DNA from: JAJPKK01 sp963800215
GTDB taxonomy: Bacteria > Pseudomonadota > Alphaproteobacteria > Rhizobiales > Xanthobacteraceae
Direction of reading: 5' to 3'
Assembly (NCBI GenBank): GCA_963800215.1
Contig: CAWCZY010000008.1
Span: 277,769-341,768, forward strand
Length of the DNA: 64,000 bases
Shown: piece after piece, positions 18,189 through 27,476 of the stretch
How the letters are laid out: each line of letters starts with the position of its first letter
Position numbering within the stretch: the stretch's first letter is position 1
The notes under the pieces: model-generated
Told to the model about the DNA's origin: nothing
Seen by the model: the letters and a program-made list of their open reading frames with translations, nothing else
The model's database searches: none
Program-made: the position numbers and the translations under genes

Positions 18189-19457
18189 CGTGTACGCTCC
18201 CATCGCGAGCCACGCTCCAGGGCTGCATGGCATTGAAATGAATGGCGCGGTTTGGTTTTTGCGCTTCCTCGCCACTGATGCCCCAGTGATCATACAGCTC
18301 CGCTCGCGACGGCTGAACTTCACCCCGTTCATCCGTGCAACGAGACAACAGCGTCGCCTCCTGTCCGTCCCAAGCCCAGTCGAAAGTGAACCGGGTATGT
18401 GCCTTCGTATGCACCGGCGTCTGGAGCGTCGCTTCCTTCCAGCTCGCCCCGCCGTCGGTGGATACATCGACCTTGCTGACCTTGCCCCCACCGGACCAAG
18501 CCAAGCCGGTAATCTGGACATATCCCCGGCCCGGTATCGTCAGCCCTGCCGAAGGCCGCGTAATCACGGATTTCGGCCCCCACTCGAAATGGTACCAGCG
18601 CGATTTGTTGCCGATGTCGGCTCTCACGACGGAGTGATTCATGCTTTCGTTCCAGGTATGGTAGGGCTCGTCCACCACCTTGATATGGCTCAGGTACTTC
18701 ACGTTGAAGGGCCCTTCCCAGCCGGGGACTATCATCCGGATCGGGTAACCTTGCTCGACGACGCACCGGCTCGCCATTCTGGCCGTAGGCCACGAGACAG
18801 TCGTCCATGGCCTTTGCCAGCGGAACGGTGTGGCTGAACTTGCCAGGGTCCGCCCCTTCATAAACCAGCCAGCTCGCCCCTTTTTGCACGCCGGCCATGT
18901 TCAACAACACGGAAAGCGGCACTCCGGTCCATTCGCTGTTGCTGGCCATCCCGTGAATGAACTGGACCGGCGGCCCCATGTTCTGATTGCCCTGACTGTG
19001 GATCATGGGAGAGCTGTTGGCATGGCACTCCACGAAATGAACCCGCGATACGGAAGGCAGGCGCTTCAGATCGTCCATGCTGAAACTCAACGGACGGTCC
19101 ACCATGCCGTGGATCGTAAGGCGATGCTCCTCTGCATCGATGTCGGGGAAATGGGAGGCGTGGTATTGCACGAAGTGAAGCGAGGCCGGGGTGATGATTC
19201 CCACCATAATCCTGAATCGGCGTATAGTAGGTGATGTGATCGACGCTCATTCTCGCCCCGCGACGCAACAGTTCGCGGTGATCTTGGGCATCTTTGACAA
19301 GTGCTTCAGGCTTGGCTGCTTCAGGCTTGGCTGCTTCAGGCGGGGCCGACTGGCCTCTCGCGGCCCATTCTGCGCCTGCACCTGCGCCTGCGGCCACACC
19401 AGCCAGCGCTGCAGCGCTCTTCAGGAACCGCCTCCGGCCAGATCCATTGGAATCCAT
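18169..19457 (-). pseudogene. soxC: SoxC-like molybdopterin sulfur (sulfite) dehydrogenase with two frame breaks
   Basis: Encodes a TAT-exported Mo-cofactor enzyme of the sulfite oxidase family (twin-arginine RRRFLKS, Ala-rich h-region). Family text across three frames: GIITPASLHFVQYHA, MVDRPLSFSMDDLKRLPSVSRVHFVECHANSSP (with the Mo-ligand Cys), GASWLVYEGADPGK, then EQGYPIRMIVPGWEGPFNVKYLSHIKVVD to the end. +1 breaks lie at about 19199-19202 and 18757-18761; removing both gives 429 codons exactly. The ATG at 19457 is preceded by an aagggaggc site. An AKPEA repeat extends the linker after the signal peptide. Sequencing error is as likely as true inactivation. Confidence 0.88.
19303..19340. repeat. 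15-bp tandem repeat in the soxC linker
   Basis: gcttcaggcttggct occurs at 19303-19317 and 19318-19332, with a third partial copy to 19340. On the minus strand it encodes Ala-Lys-Pro-Glu-Ala repeats between the TAT signal and the enzyme domain. Like the fbiC linker repeat it keeps the frame. Confidence 0.85.
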
Positions 19458-19522
19458 GATTGCCTCCCTTGTTCCCGAATTTTCGAGTTGAGCTTTGGCT
19501 TGGCCCACATGTCCTTGACTCT

Positions 19523-19553
19523 ATAATGTTCAGCAAAAGCGTCAGTGTGTCAA
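19523..19553 (-). promoter_or_regulatory. Candidate sigma-70-type promoter for soxC-soxD
   Basis: On the minus strand TTGACA (19553-19548) is followed after 19 bp by CATTAT (19528-19523). The site lies 66 bp upstream of the soxC start in the 214-bp gap after the diheme cytochrome gene. The -35 box is perfect; the spacing is two bases long, which lowers confidence. Confidence 0.35.
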
Positions 19554-19671
19554 TTGGACCGTCCTTCTCGCAGGACGTCGCTCCCGCCTGCCGCAGGACG
19601 TTCCGTCAAACACCTGAAACAGATCGACCAGGACCACCGCGGAAACGACGGCACAGTCACGCTGCTGCCGA

Positions 19672-20292
19672 TCACGGGCCGGATATGTAACGCGCTATCC
19701 CCTCCCGCTCGGTGGACGAAATCGCCTGCATGATGTTCATCATGTCTGCACTGTTTTTCCGCTCACCTTCGGCGTAGCGGCGCATCGTCTCGACCAGATA
19801 TTCGTAGCTTTGGCCGGCCAGCCGCGGCGCCTGCGGGCCGCCGACGAAGTTCTGCTGATGACAAACCTGGCAAACGGCCACCAAGGCGGGCGGCGACGCG
19901 GCGGCGGCCCGGGAGACTCGCGCCGGCCAGTTCTTTTTCGCGAAATAAGCCGCCGCGGCCGCCTGTTCCGACTGCGTGAGGGCCGTCGCCATCCACGACA
20001 TGACCTCGCTGGCGCGATCTCCGCTCTGGAAGTCACGCATCTGCTTCAGGAGAAAAGCTTCCTGCTGGCCCCAGATGACCGGAGCGGCGGCACTTCTGGG
20101 GACGCCGTCCGCGCCGTGACACGTATTGCAAACCAGCAACTTGGCGCCGAGGATGGCCTTGGCCTCAGGGGCATTTCCCGGCGAGGCGACCGCGGGCACC
20201 TCATGTACTACTTCAGCGGCTTTTGCCGATACCGCCAGCGCGGCCAGAACGACCAGAACACCGAAAACAGTCGCAAGGCGATTGTTGATCAT
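19672..20292 (-). CDS. Diheme cytochrome c, c4-like
   Basis: A 206-residue exported protein with signal peptide MINNRLATVFGVLVVLAALAVSAKA and two haem sites, C55NTC58H59 and C141QVC144H145, one in each half, the typical two-domain c4 layout. Methionine ligand candidates occur in MSWMATALT and MNIMQAISS. It would pass electrons between periplasmic dehydrogenases and an oxidase. It lies upstream of soxC on the same strand and downstream of an iron-sulfur subunit gene, either of which may be its partner. Confidence 0.88.
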   Translation of the reverse strand: MINNRLATVFGVLVVLAALAVSAKAAEVVHEVPAVASPGNAPEAKAILGAKLLVCNTCHGADGVPRSAAAPVIWGQQEAFLLKQMRDFQSGDRASEVMSWMATALTQSEQAAAAAYFAKKNWPARVSRAAAASPPALVAVCQVCHQQNFVGGPQAPRLAGQSYEYLVETMRRYAEGERKNSADMMNIMQAISSTEREGIARYISGP

Positions 20293-20552
20293 GTTTACGC
20301 TCCCATTGTTCGAGTGCCCGCGGTCCCGTGCGGCGACGATGCGCTGGAGCCGCCTGAAACATGCCGTAGTCAGGCCTGTGGCGCAAGATGACGCGGGATT
20401 CGGACGGTTGTGCACCGCGGCGGAAATTCCAGACGGTTCTTGCGCGTCATACGCTTCGCGTGACGACGTTTCAGAAATTCCGTTCCAGAAGGCGGCTCTC
20501 GTGGGCGAGAATTGACGTACTGATACGAGATCGCACCGTGAGATCGCGTTCA

Positions 20553-21020
20553 TCATATCCTCCCGCCCGCTTGCGCCGCCTTGAGGACCGCGCGGACGAT
20601 CCGGTTATGGGTCCCGCAGCGGCACAAATTGCCGGCAAGCGCCAGCCGGACCTCGGCCTCACTCGGCTGCTGGATGCGGTCGAGCAGCGCTTTGGCCAAC
20701 ATGATCACGCCGGGGATGCAGTAGCCGCACTGCGCCGCCTGCTCCGCGATGAAAGCGGCCTGCAGCGGGTGCGGCCGCTCGACGGTACCGAGGCCTTCGA
20801 GCGTGGTGATCTCCGATTGCCCGATCGTGCCGATCGGCGTGACGCAGGAGTGCACCGGGGCGCCGTCGACGAGCACCGTGCAGGCGCCGCATTGGCTGAG
20901 CCCGCAGCCGAACTTGGCGGCGTTGAGGCCGAGATCGTTGCGCAGCACGTAGAGCAGCGGCGTGTCCGGCTCGGCCGCCACGCTGTGCACCGCGCCGTTC
21001 ACCTTGAGGCTGACAGCCAT
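20553..21020 (-). CDS. [2Fe-2S] subunit of a xanthine-oxidase-family dehydrogenase (IorA/CoxS-like), orphan
   Basis: A 155-residue protein with the two usual clusters: plant-type ferredoxin CGLSQCGAC ... C and the helical CGYCIPG ... CRCGTH. The family works with a large molybdenum subunit (IorB/CoxL type), often followed by a cytochrome c gene. Here the cytochrome gene follows, but the 260 bp between them (20293-20552) cannot hold a large subunit of about 2.2 kb. The gene is therefore an orphan, possibly left after a deletion. ATG 21020 starts MAVSLKVNG; MEFCV at 21035 is an alternative. Confidence 0.88.
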   Translation of the reverse strand: MAVSLKVNGAVHSVAAEPDTPLLYVLRNDLGLNAAKFGCGLSQCGACTVLVDGAPVHSCVTPIGTIGQSEITTLEGLGTVERPHPLQAAFIAEQAAQCGYCIPGVIMLAKALLDRIQQPSEAEVRLALAGNLCRCGTHNRIVRAVLKAAQAGGRI

Positions 21021-21247
21021 GACGCAAAACTCCACTCAAGGCACCATGAACCACAGGCTCTTTCCCGGCAACGGCCTCGGCGGCCGTCGTCGCTCAGGGC
21101 CGGCCAAACCCGTGAGGGCTATTTCCGCACCAGCGGCCCCAAAAAATCTACTTTGCATGGGGTTGTAAAATGGATCCCTACCTCCGGTGCGCTTTTGGAC
21201 ACGGGCCGGACCGGTTTGCCTGAAACCCGACCGCGGCCTACCGCACA

Positions 21248-22819
21248 TCACCGCACCGGCCGGGTCGGATCCGCGCCGCCGCCCGACGCCGCCGCGATCT
21301 CCTGCTTGGTCATCTTGTTGGCGCCGTCGATGATCTTGAGGAAGGCGCGGGTGGCGTCCTCGAGCCCCCAGGCCGGAACCAGCTCGGCGGTGTCGAGCGT
21401 GGTGTGATAGATGACGTGATCGATGATGTGGAAGCTCGGCGCCTTCATGTGGATTTGCGACAGCTCGCCGCCGGGAGATACTTCCGACTTGTGATAGGTG
21501 GCGACGCCGAACTCCCGCAACGAATCCCGCACCAGCATCCGCAGCGCGTCGCTGCCGCCGACGTACCAGCGCCGCGCGCTCACTTCGTTCGCGGTCATAA
21601 GGCCGGCATCGAGATTGTAGAGCAGCGTCTGCGACGGATGCTCCGAATTGACGATCAGCGCCACCTTGCTCCAATCGTAATTGTCGCGCACCCAGCGGAT
21701 GCCTGCCGAGCCGTGGTGATGATCCGCCGTCGTCAGGAACACCAGCGTGCGCGGCCGCTGCGCCGGCGCGAGGGCGCCGTAGTGTCGTGCGATGTCGAGC
21801 ATCATGGCGATGCCGGAGGCGTTGTCCATCGCGCCCTCGAAGAAGGCGTCGGTGTGGGCCATGATCAGAATCTGTTCCTCGCTCGCACCCGGCAGCACGC
21901 CCCAGACATTGCCGGTCGTGACGCCCTCGCGCTCCTCGGTATCGAGCCGGAGGTGAACCTCGACTTCGACATCGGCGTCGAGCCGGTCGCGAATCAGATT
22001 GGCGTCGTCGGGGGTGATGGTGATGGTGGGCGCGCGGGCCCCGACCGCGCCTTCGGGCTCCGACTGGGAATCGCCGGGAAAACCCATCTCGACCAGGATC
22101 ATGGCGGCGCCGGCTTCGTCGGCGCGCTTGACCGCGCCGCTCCAATCGGCGGAGTGATCGCGCCCGCCGGGTGTCGCGATCGAGTAGATCATCACCGCCT
22201 TGCCGGCGACGTCGCGGCCGCGGAAATCGGCGGCGGTGCCGAGGCCGACCCAGACCACCGGTGCTGTCACGCCGCCCTTGGTCCCCGGCGATTCCGTGAT
22301 CGGGAACGCGCTCTCGAGCGGGATGGTCTTGCCGCCGGCCGTGAACTCCGCCGACCACGCGGTCGGGTACCACAGCCGCTTGATGGCGATCTGCTGGCGC
22401 CGCACGTCCTGCATGCCGAGCGCCTTGAACCGGCTCATCACCCAATCCTGCGTCATGCGGTCGTAAGGCGTGCCGGGAATGCGGCCCCAATACTGGTTGC
22501 CGTCATCGCGGCTCTTGCGCGAGATGGCGGTGATCTCGCCGATGGTCGTCTTGATCTTCATCGCGTCGACATCGGCGTAGGCCGCCTCCCCCGGCGGCAG
22601 CGGGAAACGGATGTAATCCTCGTCCGCGATGTAGAGGTCCTTGCCGTCCTTGGGCAGGCCCAGCGTGCGTCCGAAACGGCCGGTCGGCCGCGACAGCGTG
22701 GCCGGTACCCGCGCCGCGGTCTGCGCCGCCGCGGGCGCCGGTGCGGTCTGCGCGGAGCCTGGTCCGGCCGAGAGGGCGAGAAGCACCATCGCGAGGGCGC
22801 ATGGGCTGTCGGGTTTCAT
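21248..22819 (-). CDS. Secreted M28-family metallopeptidase with PA domain
   Basis: A 523-residue protein with a signal peptide (CALAMVLLALSAGPGSAQ). The middle (about residues 120-260) looks like a protease-associated insert (VVWVGLGTAADFRGRDVAGKAVMIY). The catalytic half has the zinc ligands of co-catalytic M28 enzymes in HTDAFFEGAMDNASGIAMML and TTADHHHGSAG. The usual Glu pair is not clear by eye, so activity is not certain. The ATG at 22819 follows a ggaggaactc site. Flanked by other secreted-protein genes on the same strand. Confidence 0.85.
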   Translation of the reverse strand: MKPDSPCALAMVLLALSAGPGSAQTAPAPAAAQTAARVPATLSRPTGRFGRTLGLPKDGKDLYIADEDYIRFPLPPGEAAYADVDAMKIKTTIGEITAISRKSRDDGNQYWGRIPGTPYDRMTQDWVMSRFKALGMQDVRRQQIAIKRLWYPTAWSAEFTAGGKTIPLESAFPITESPGTKGGVTAPVVWVGLGTAADFRGRDVAGKAVMIYSIATPGGRDHSADWSGAVKRADEAGAAMILVEMGFPGDSQSEPEGAVGARAPTITITPDDANLIRDRLDADVEVEVHLRLDTEEREGVTTGNVWGVLPGASEEQILIMAHTDAFFEGAMDNASGIAMMLDIARHYGALAPAQRPRTLVFLTTADHHHGSAGIRWVRDNYDWSKVALIVNSEHPSQTLLYNLDAGLMTANEVSARRWYVGGSDALRMLVRDSLREFGVATYHKSEVSPGGELSQIHMKAPSFHIIDHVIYHTTLDTAELVPAWGLEDATRAFLKIIDGANKMTKQEIAAASGGGADPTRPVR

Positions 22820-22946
22820 CGAGTTCCTCCTTGGGCCAGCCCGCGCTTTCGCGCTCCCACAGCCGCGCCCGCGCGAGCGTCTTTGGGCAAGGCCGCCCAA
22901 GGACGCTCCGGGTGGAAATCCACGTCAGCCGGCGCGGCTGGGTGCG

Positions 22947-23630
22947 CTACTTGTAGAAATCGATCCTCGCCTCGCGGAACCAGACGAAATTCGTCGGCGC
23001 GACCGAGATCGGCCCGTTGATGCCGAACACCGCGACCTGGAATTTGTCCCCGGCCTTGACCGCATCGGCGAGCACGACGCGATTGGGCATGTTGAGGCCC
23101 TGGATCGTGGCCGGGCTCGGATAGCCGCTGCGGCGCGGCATCTGCCCGTTGACCCAGACTTCCGCATAATCGTCCACATAGGCGGTGAACACCGCCTTGG
23201 CGCCCGCCGTCTCGAAGTCGCCGATCTTTGCCGGGATGGTCAGGTTCGCGCGGTACCAGATGAACGACACCTTGCCGGCGCCGCGGCGCGCGGCGAGCCC
23301 CTTGGCGTCGGTCACCGGCCAGGCGGAATCGTCATAGCCCGCTTCGCCGGCATGGGGACTGATGTCGTAGCCGGTCTTGTAGGCCGGCATGGTGTCCTTG
23401 ATCGGCGCACTTTCGACGATCTTGGCTTCCATGGTCTTCCACTGCGCGCCGAACGCCGCCGATCCTTCCGCGGTCATGAGATCGACCGTGTAGGCGGGCA
23501 CGAGAGACGGCGCGATCTGCGGCGCGGGCGGCGGCTGGGCCGGCGCCTGTGCGAGCGCCGATGTCGCGGTCATCGCGGGAAACGCAAGCACCGCGCATGC
23601 GGCCAGCCAATGAAGATCCTTCGTGCGCAT
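22947..23630 (-). CDS. Secreted protein with galactose-binding-like (jelly-roll) domain
   Basis: A 227-residue protein: signal peptide LAACAVLAFPAMTATSALAQA, Pro/Ala-rich stretch, then a beta-rich domain with YDDSAWPVTDAKGL, SFIWYRANLTIPAKIGDFETAGAKAVFTAYVDDYAEVWVNGQMPRRSG and VLADAVKAGDKFQVAVFGINGPI. 'D-D-Y-A-E-V-W-V-N-G' is typical of sugar-binding jelly rolls in glycoside hydrolases and gluconolactonase relatives. No catalytic domain is attached. It lies between the M28 peptidase and the LDH/MDH-like gene, same strand. Confidence 0.8.
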   Translation of the reverse strand: MRTKDLHWLAACAVLAFPAMTATSALAQAPAQPPPAPQIAPSLVPAYTVDLMTAEGSAAFGAQWKTMEAKIVESAPIKDTMPAYKTGYDISPHAGEAGYDDSAWPVTDAKGLAARRGAGKVSFIWYRANLTIPAKIGDFETAGAKAVFTAYVDDYAEVWVNGQMPRRSGYPSPATIQGLNMPNRVVLADAVKAGDKFQVAVFGINGPISVAPTNFVWFREARIDFYK

Positions 23631-23726
23631 CGATCCCTCCCTGTTGTTGTTTGCCGCCTGTCGAACGGCGGCGGAGCGGACTCTCGCACAAGGTCCCGGC
23701 ACGGGCAACTGATGCGGACACGTCCG

Positions 23727-24668
23727 CTAGCTCACCGCGATGAACTTGCGCACCGCGTTTTTCAGCGTCTCGGCGCTTCGCTCCAGTCCTTTCAATTCAT
23801 CGTCCGACATGTCCGGCCACAGCACCTCGATCACGCCTTGGCGGCCGACGACGCTCGGCAGGGACAGCGTGACGCCGTAGCGCGGGTTGTGCGAGCCGAC
23901 CGGAAACACCGCGCGTTCGTCGCGCAGCACCACTTCGGCGACGCGCCCCGCGACCATGCCGATACCGTATTGGCTGGCGCCGATTCCCTCGATGATGGTG
24001 ATGTTGGCGTAACGGACATCCTGCTCGACCGCACGGCGGAACTCTTCCAGCGCGATGTCGTGCTTTTTCAAGAGATCGGTGATCGGCATGCCGCCGATCC
24101 GCGCCGAGGACCACAGAAACACGCTCGAGGTGCCGTGCTCGCCGACCACGTTCGCCTCGACGCAGGCCGGGCTCACTCCGAGCCGCTCGGCGAGATGCAC
24201 GCGAAAGCGCAGGCTGTCGAGATAGGTGCTGGTGCTCATCACGCGGTCATGGCCGGCGAGGTGGCGCGCGACCTCCACCAGCGGCTCCGGCGGATTGGTG
24301 GCGATCAGGATCACCGCGTCGGGCGCCACCTCGACCAGCCGCGGCACGATGTCCTCGAACACCCCGACATTGGTGTCGAGCAGGCGAAGCCGGCCGGCCG
24401 GATCGTTGCGGTCGGTGGCGCCGCCCGCCTTCTCGTTGATCCCCGCGGTGATGATCACGAGGCCGGCGCCGGCGAGGTCGTCGTAGTCGCCATCGGCGAT
24501 GGTCACGATCGGCGACAGCGGCACGCCGTAATGCATGTCGGTCGCAACCGCCTTGGCCCGGGCGCGGTCCTTGTCGATCAGGACGACCTCGCGGGTGCGG
24601 GCACGTAGCGCGACCGCCATGGCCGTTGCCGCGCCGACTGCACCCACTCCGATGATGCCGAGCTTCAT
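23727..24668 (-). CDS. NAD-dependent lactate/malate dehydrogenase family protein
   Basis: A 313-residue oxidoreductase. Rossmann motif GIIGVGAVGAATAMA (residues 4-18), acidic residue of the NAD site in VVLIDKD, the ITAGINEKAG loop, NPPEPLVEV, the Asp-x-x-Arg pair in TYLDSLRFR and the active-site His in VGEHGTSSVF. The loop that distinguishes lactate from malate enzymes is not clear by eye, so the substrate stays open; other 2-hydroxyacids are possible. ATG 24668 begins MKLGIIGVG. Confidence 0.87.
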   Translation of the reverse strand: MKLGIIGVGAVGAATAMAVALRARTREVVLIDKDRARAKAVATDMHYGVPLSPIVTIADGDYDDLAGAGLVIITAGINEKAGGATDRNDPAGRLRLLDTNVGVFEDIVPRLVEVAPDAVILIATNPPEPLVEVARHLAGHDRVMSTSTYLDSLRFRVHLAERLGVSPACVEANVVGEHGTSSVFLWSSARIGGMPITDLLKKHDIALEEFRRAVEQDVRYANITIIEGIGASQYGIGMVAGRVAEVVLRDERAVFPVGSHNPRYGVTLSLPSVVGRQGVIEVLWPDMSDDELKGLERSAETLKNAVRKFIAVS

Positions 24669-24744
24669 GACGTGCTCCTGTTGCCGCATGCGCCGTTCCC
24701 AATTCCACGAATACGACATCCGTCGCCGAGACAGCGCGCGCGCC

Positions 24745-25095
24745 CTACCGCTTCTGCGAGCGATAAATCAAGACGGCAGAGGCGATCGAACGTATTTCGC
24801 CATCTTTGTATATCCTGCGAGCCTCATCCTGATCTTTCGGTGTAGTGGCCCGGCTGACGACGATTTGAGTGAGCTTCTGATACAAGACTGCGCAGGTTGG
24901 CTGGACCTTTTGGGCGATGCCGACAGGATCGGATTTGCCATCATCCAGGCGGCCGACAGAACCCAAAACGCAATCATTGTATGCTGCCTCTGCGGCCTCT
25001 TTGTCAGCGACGCTCGGAGGATCATAATAATCTGTCAACGAGCAAGCAGCGACGATGAGCCCGGCGGCGGCGAGTGTGATTGCTGTCTGGTTCAT
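24745..25095 (-). CDS. Small lipoprotein, hypothetical
   Basis: A 116-residue protein with an n/h-region and lipobox L-I-V-A-A-C18, so it should be lipidated and anchored in the periplasm. The mature part is helical and charged, with two further cysteines (DCVLG, PTCAVL). No family is recognised. It lies upstream of, and in line with, the LDH/MDH-like gene. Confidence 0.72.
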   Translation of the reverse strand: MNQTAITLAAAGLIVAACSLTDYYDPPSVADKEAAEAAYNDCVLGSVGRLDDGKSDPVGIAQKVQPTCAVLYQKLTQIVVSRATTPKDQDEARRIYKDGEIRSIASAVLIYRSQKR

Positions 25096-25411
25096 CGACT
25101 TCGCTGATCAAGTTTTCGGTTCATCGAGCCTATCGATCGGCTTCCTGGCCAGGTCGCTTTTCTGCGGTTCCATCGTCCATCTTGCAGGTTCTGACTCCCT
25201 GGCTGCAACAGGATTTCGCGGGGCGCGGCGAATGCGCCAAATGAGAGAAATGAACCAGCGGAGCCCAAGGCGCGCCAGCGGTCGCGCATCCGACTCGGAC
25301 ATGCCCCCCGGACAGCTGCGGCACGCCGGTCGACGAGGCCGAAGCTGCGACAGCAAAACCGGTCGGATTCTCAGACGAGGGCCTTGTGAGGCCGAGATTG
25401 GAAAGCCGCCC
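25096..25411. other. 316-bp gap with no recognisable gene
   Basis: Open frames on both strands are arginine/alanine-rich shadows without family match. No palindrome or tRNA is visible. Confidence 0.5.
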
Positions 25412-25765
25412 CTATTCGTGAAGCAGCGTTCGCCAGTTTGAAGGCACCGCTTCGGCCGGTCCGGGCACCGGTTGATCCAACGGATGCGAGTGAGGGGCGT
25501 GAAGCTTCGGGCCGGCGAAGAACTCTCCAGTACGATAGTCGTAAAACCATCGCTCGCCCGGCTCGAAGCTCATGATTATCGGGTGACCCGTAGCCGCGTT
25601 ATGTTTCGATGCATGCTGATTTGGTGAACTATCGCAGCAGCCGATGTGCCCGCATTCGGCGCATCTGCGAAGATGAAACCACCATCGGCCCGAAGCCAAG
25701 CATTCGACGCAACCCGTTCCGCTTGGCTCGACTGCCGGGTTGATACCGTCCCTCTCAGACGTCAT
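25412..25765 (-). CDS. UBP-type zinc finger protein
   Basis: A 117-residue cytoplasmic protein whose core C-x2-C ... LRRCAECGHIGCCDSSPNQHASKHNAATGHPIIMSFEPGERWFYDY is the ZnF-UBP fold, with all metal-binding Cys/His in place. Bacterial stand-alone ZnF-UBP proteins are common; the role is unknown, since there is no ubiquitin. The tail ends in a Pro/His-rich stretch. Confidence 0.9.
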   Translation of the reverse strand: MTSERDGINPAVEPSGTGCVECLASGRWWFHLRRCAECGHIGCCDSSPNQHASKHNAATGHPIIMSFEPGERWFYDYRTGEFFAGPKLHAPHSHPLDQPVPGPAEAVPSNWRTLLHE

Positions 25766-25844
25766 AGGCTCCTATCCGTCCTCCGGAAACATCACGTCGC
25801 CGCAGTGTACGCGGCTACACCGATGCTTTCACGCGTCCTGCTGC

Positions 25845-26300
25845 TTAGCCGTAAGCGACGCCCGGGTTGCTTTGCCCAACTTCTATAATATAGCCATCAG
25901 GATCGCGAATGTAGCAGCGCGTCTCGCCGTACTTGGGCTTCGGCTCCGTGATGAACTCGGCTCCTCGGCTTCGCCAAAGTTTATAACACGCTTGAATATC
26001 TGCAACGCGGATATTCATAAAGCTGCTGACGGAATCGGGATCGGCGGGGACGCTGAGCGTTACCGTAGGTTTGTCGGGTGTCGGACCACCCCCGGGGTTG
26101 ACAAGCAGCCACGTGTTCGCGATCTGGATGTACCCTGGCGCGCCGCTGCTGTCGCCTCTGCTCAGAACGCGACCTCCGAAGACCGTTTCGTAAAATCTAA
26201 GCGATCGCTCGACGTCGGCGACGGTGAGAAAATGTGCGACGGTAAACCCCTCCTGGGGCGGCATCTGATAGGTTTTCTGCTCGACTTGTACCTGGCTCAT
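25845..26300 (-). CDS. VOC (glyoxalase/bleomycin-resistance fold) protein
   Basis: A 151-residue protein: AHFLTVADVERSLRFYETVFGG, LLVNPGGGPTPDKPTVTL, FMNIRVADIQACYKLWRSRGAEFI and RCYIRDPDGYIIEVGQS are the beta-alpha-beta-beta-beta units of the vicinal oxygen chelate family. A His near the start and the Glu of YIIEVGQ are likely metal ligands. I prefer the ATG at 26300, which has ggag upstream, over the one at 26321, which has none. Enzyme activity cannot be assigned. Confidence 0.85.
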   Translation of the reverse strand: MSQVQVEQKTYQMPPQEGFTVAHFLTVADVERSLRFYETVFGGRVLSRGDSSGAPGYIQIANTWLLVNPGGGPTPDKPTVTLSVPADPDSVSSFMNIRVADIQACYKLWRSRGAEFITEPKPKYGETRCYIRDPDGYIIEVGQSNPGVAYG

Positions 26301-26447
26301 GGGCGACTCCAATTCGGACATGGCTTGATCGGCTCCCACAATGCGATTGTAGGCGGTTTTTCAGGGGCCGGTAAGGGCCGCCTTTCGACTTGTCGTTACA
26401 GCTGCCCCAACATTGCAACGCCGCACGTGGAACAAGGTCCCAATCGG

Positions 26448-27341
26448 TCAGACGGAATATTTGGCCAAGAATGCGAGAACAAGACTCGCGATGTCGTCGT
26501 TCTTCTCGTCCAGGGCGAAATGGCCGGCATCGAGCAGGTGGATTTCGCAGTCCGGCAGATCGCGTTTGAACGCCTCCGCACCGGGTACGATGAACGAGGG
26601 ATCGTTCCGCCCCCAGACCACCAAAACCGGCGGCGCGCGCTCGCGCAACGACGCTTGCCACGCCGGGTAAGAAGCGACGTTTGTCCGGTAGTCGTAAAGC
26701 AGATCGGCCTGGATCTCGCGTTGGCCGGGTCGCGACAAGTGGGCGTACTCGTCGGTCCAGGTGTCCGGGTTATAGCGTTCGGGATGCGAGGTGCCGAGGG
26801 TGTGACGCTGTTCGGTCGCTGTGAGTGACACGAACGCATCGAACACTTCAGGATGCGCTTTCGGATCGGCCCAATATTGCGCAATGCCGGTCCACTTGGC
26901 GCCAAGGCCTTCCTTATAAGCATTGGCATTCTGGATGATAAGCGCTTGCAGCCGCTCGGGATGCGCCGAGATGAGGCGAAAGCCGACCGGCCCGCCATAG
27001 TCATGAAGGTAGAAGGTGTATTTGTTGATCTCGAGTTGCTCGAGAAAATCGTCGATCGTCTTGGCCAAATTATCGAAGGTGTACGCATACGACGATGGTA
27101 GCGGGGCGTCACTCTGACCAAATCCTGGAAAATCCGGTGCTATCAAATGATAGCGTGTTGCGAGCAAGGGGATGAACGTATCGAATTCGCGCGAGGACGA
27201 GGGGAACCCGTGCAGGAGCACGATCGTCGGCGCGTCCTTCGGGCCAGCTTCGCGATAGAAAACTCCCACACCACCAACCGTCACGCGGTGATAAGTCGTT
27301 GTCGCGGACGTCGAGTAAAGCACCGTCGTCTTCGCCTCCAT
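26448..27341 (-). CDS. Alpha/beta hydrolase, haloalkane dehalogenase / epoxide hydrolase-like
   Basis: A 297-residue hydrolase. HGFPSSSREFD gives the oxyanion-hole HG motif, the nucleophile is Asp in LHDYGGPVGFR, a cap domain follows (WTDEYAHLSRPGQREIQADLLYDYR), the acid is Asp in WGRNDPSF, and the base His is in DAGHFALDE. An Asp nucleophile with HD(Y/W)GG is shared by dehalogenases and epoxide hydrolases. No signal peptide. ATG 27341 gives MEAKTTVLYS with ggag upstream. Confidence 0.88.
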   Translation of the reverse strand: MEAKTTVLYSTSATTTYHRVTVGGVGVFYREAGPKDAPTIVLLHGFPSSSREFDTFIPLLATRYHLIAPDFPGFGQSDAPLPSSYAYTFDNLAKTIDDFLEQLEINKYTFYLHDYGGPVGFRLISAHPERLQALIIQNANAYKEGLGAKWTGIAQYWADPKAHPEVFDAFVSLTATEQRHTLGTSHPERYNPDTWTDEYAHLSRPGQREIQADLLYDYRTNVASYPAWQASLRERAPPVLVVWGRNDPSFIVPGAEAFKRDLPDCEIHLLDAGHFALDEKNDDIASLVLAFLAKYSV

Positions 27342-27476
27342 CCGCTTGGCTCCGCCGCTTGAAGTTCGGCCGGTGCCGCAGGCGAGGCGCGCATCGAACG
27401 CGCCGCTCCAGCGGCAAGCCACGGCCGCACCCGTGGAAAATCAGCAGTCGCTCGACGAATATTCGATCTGCAACAC

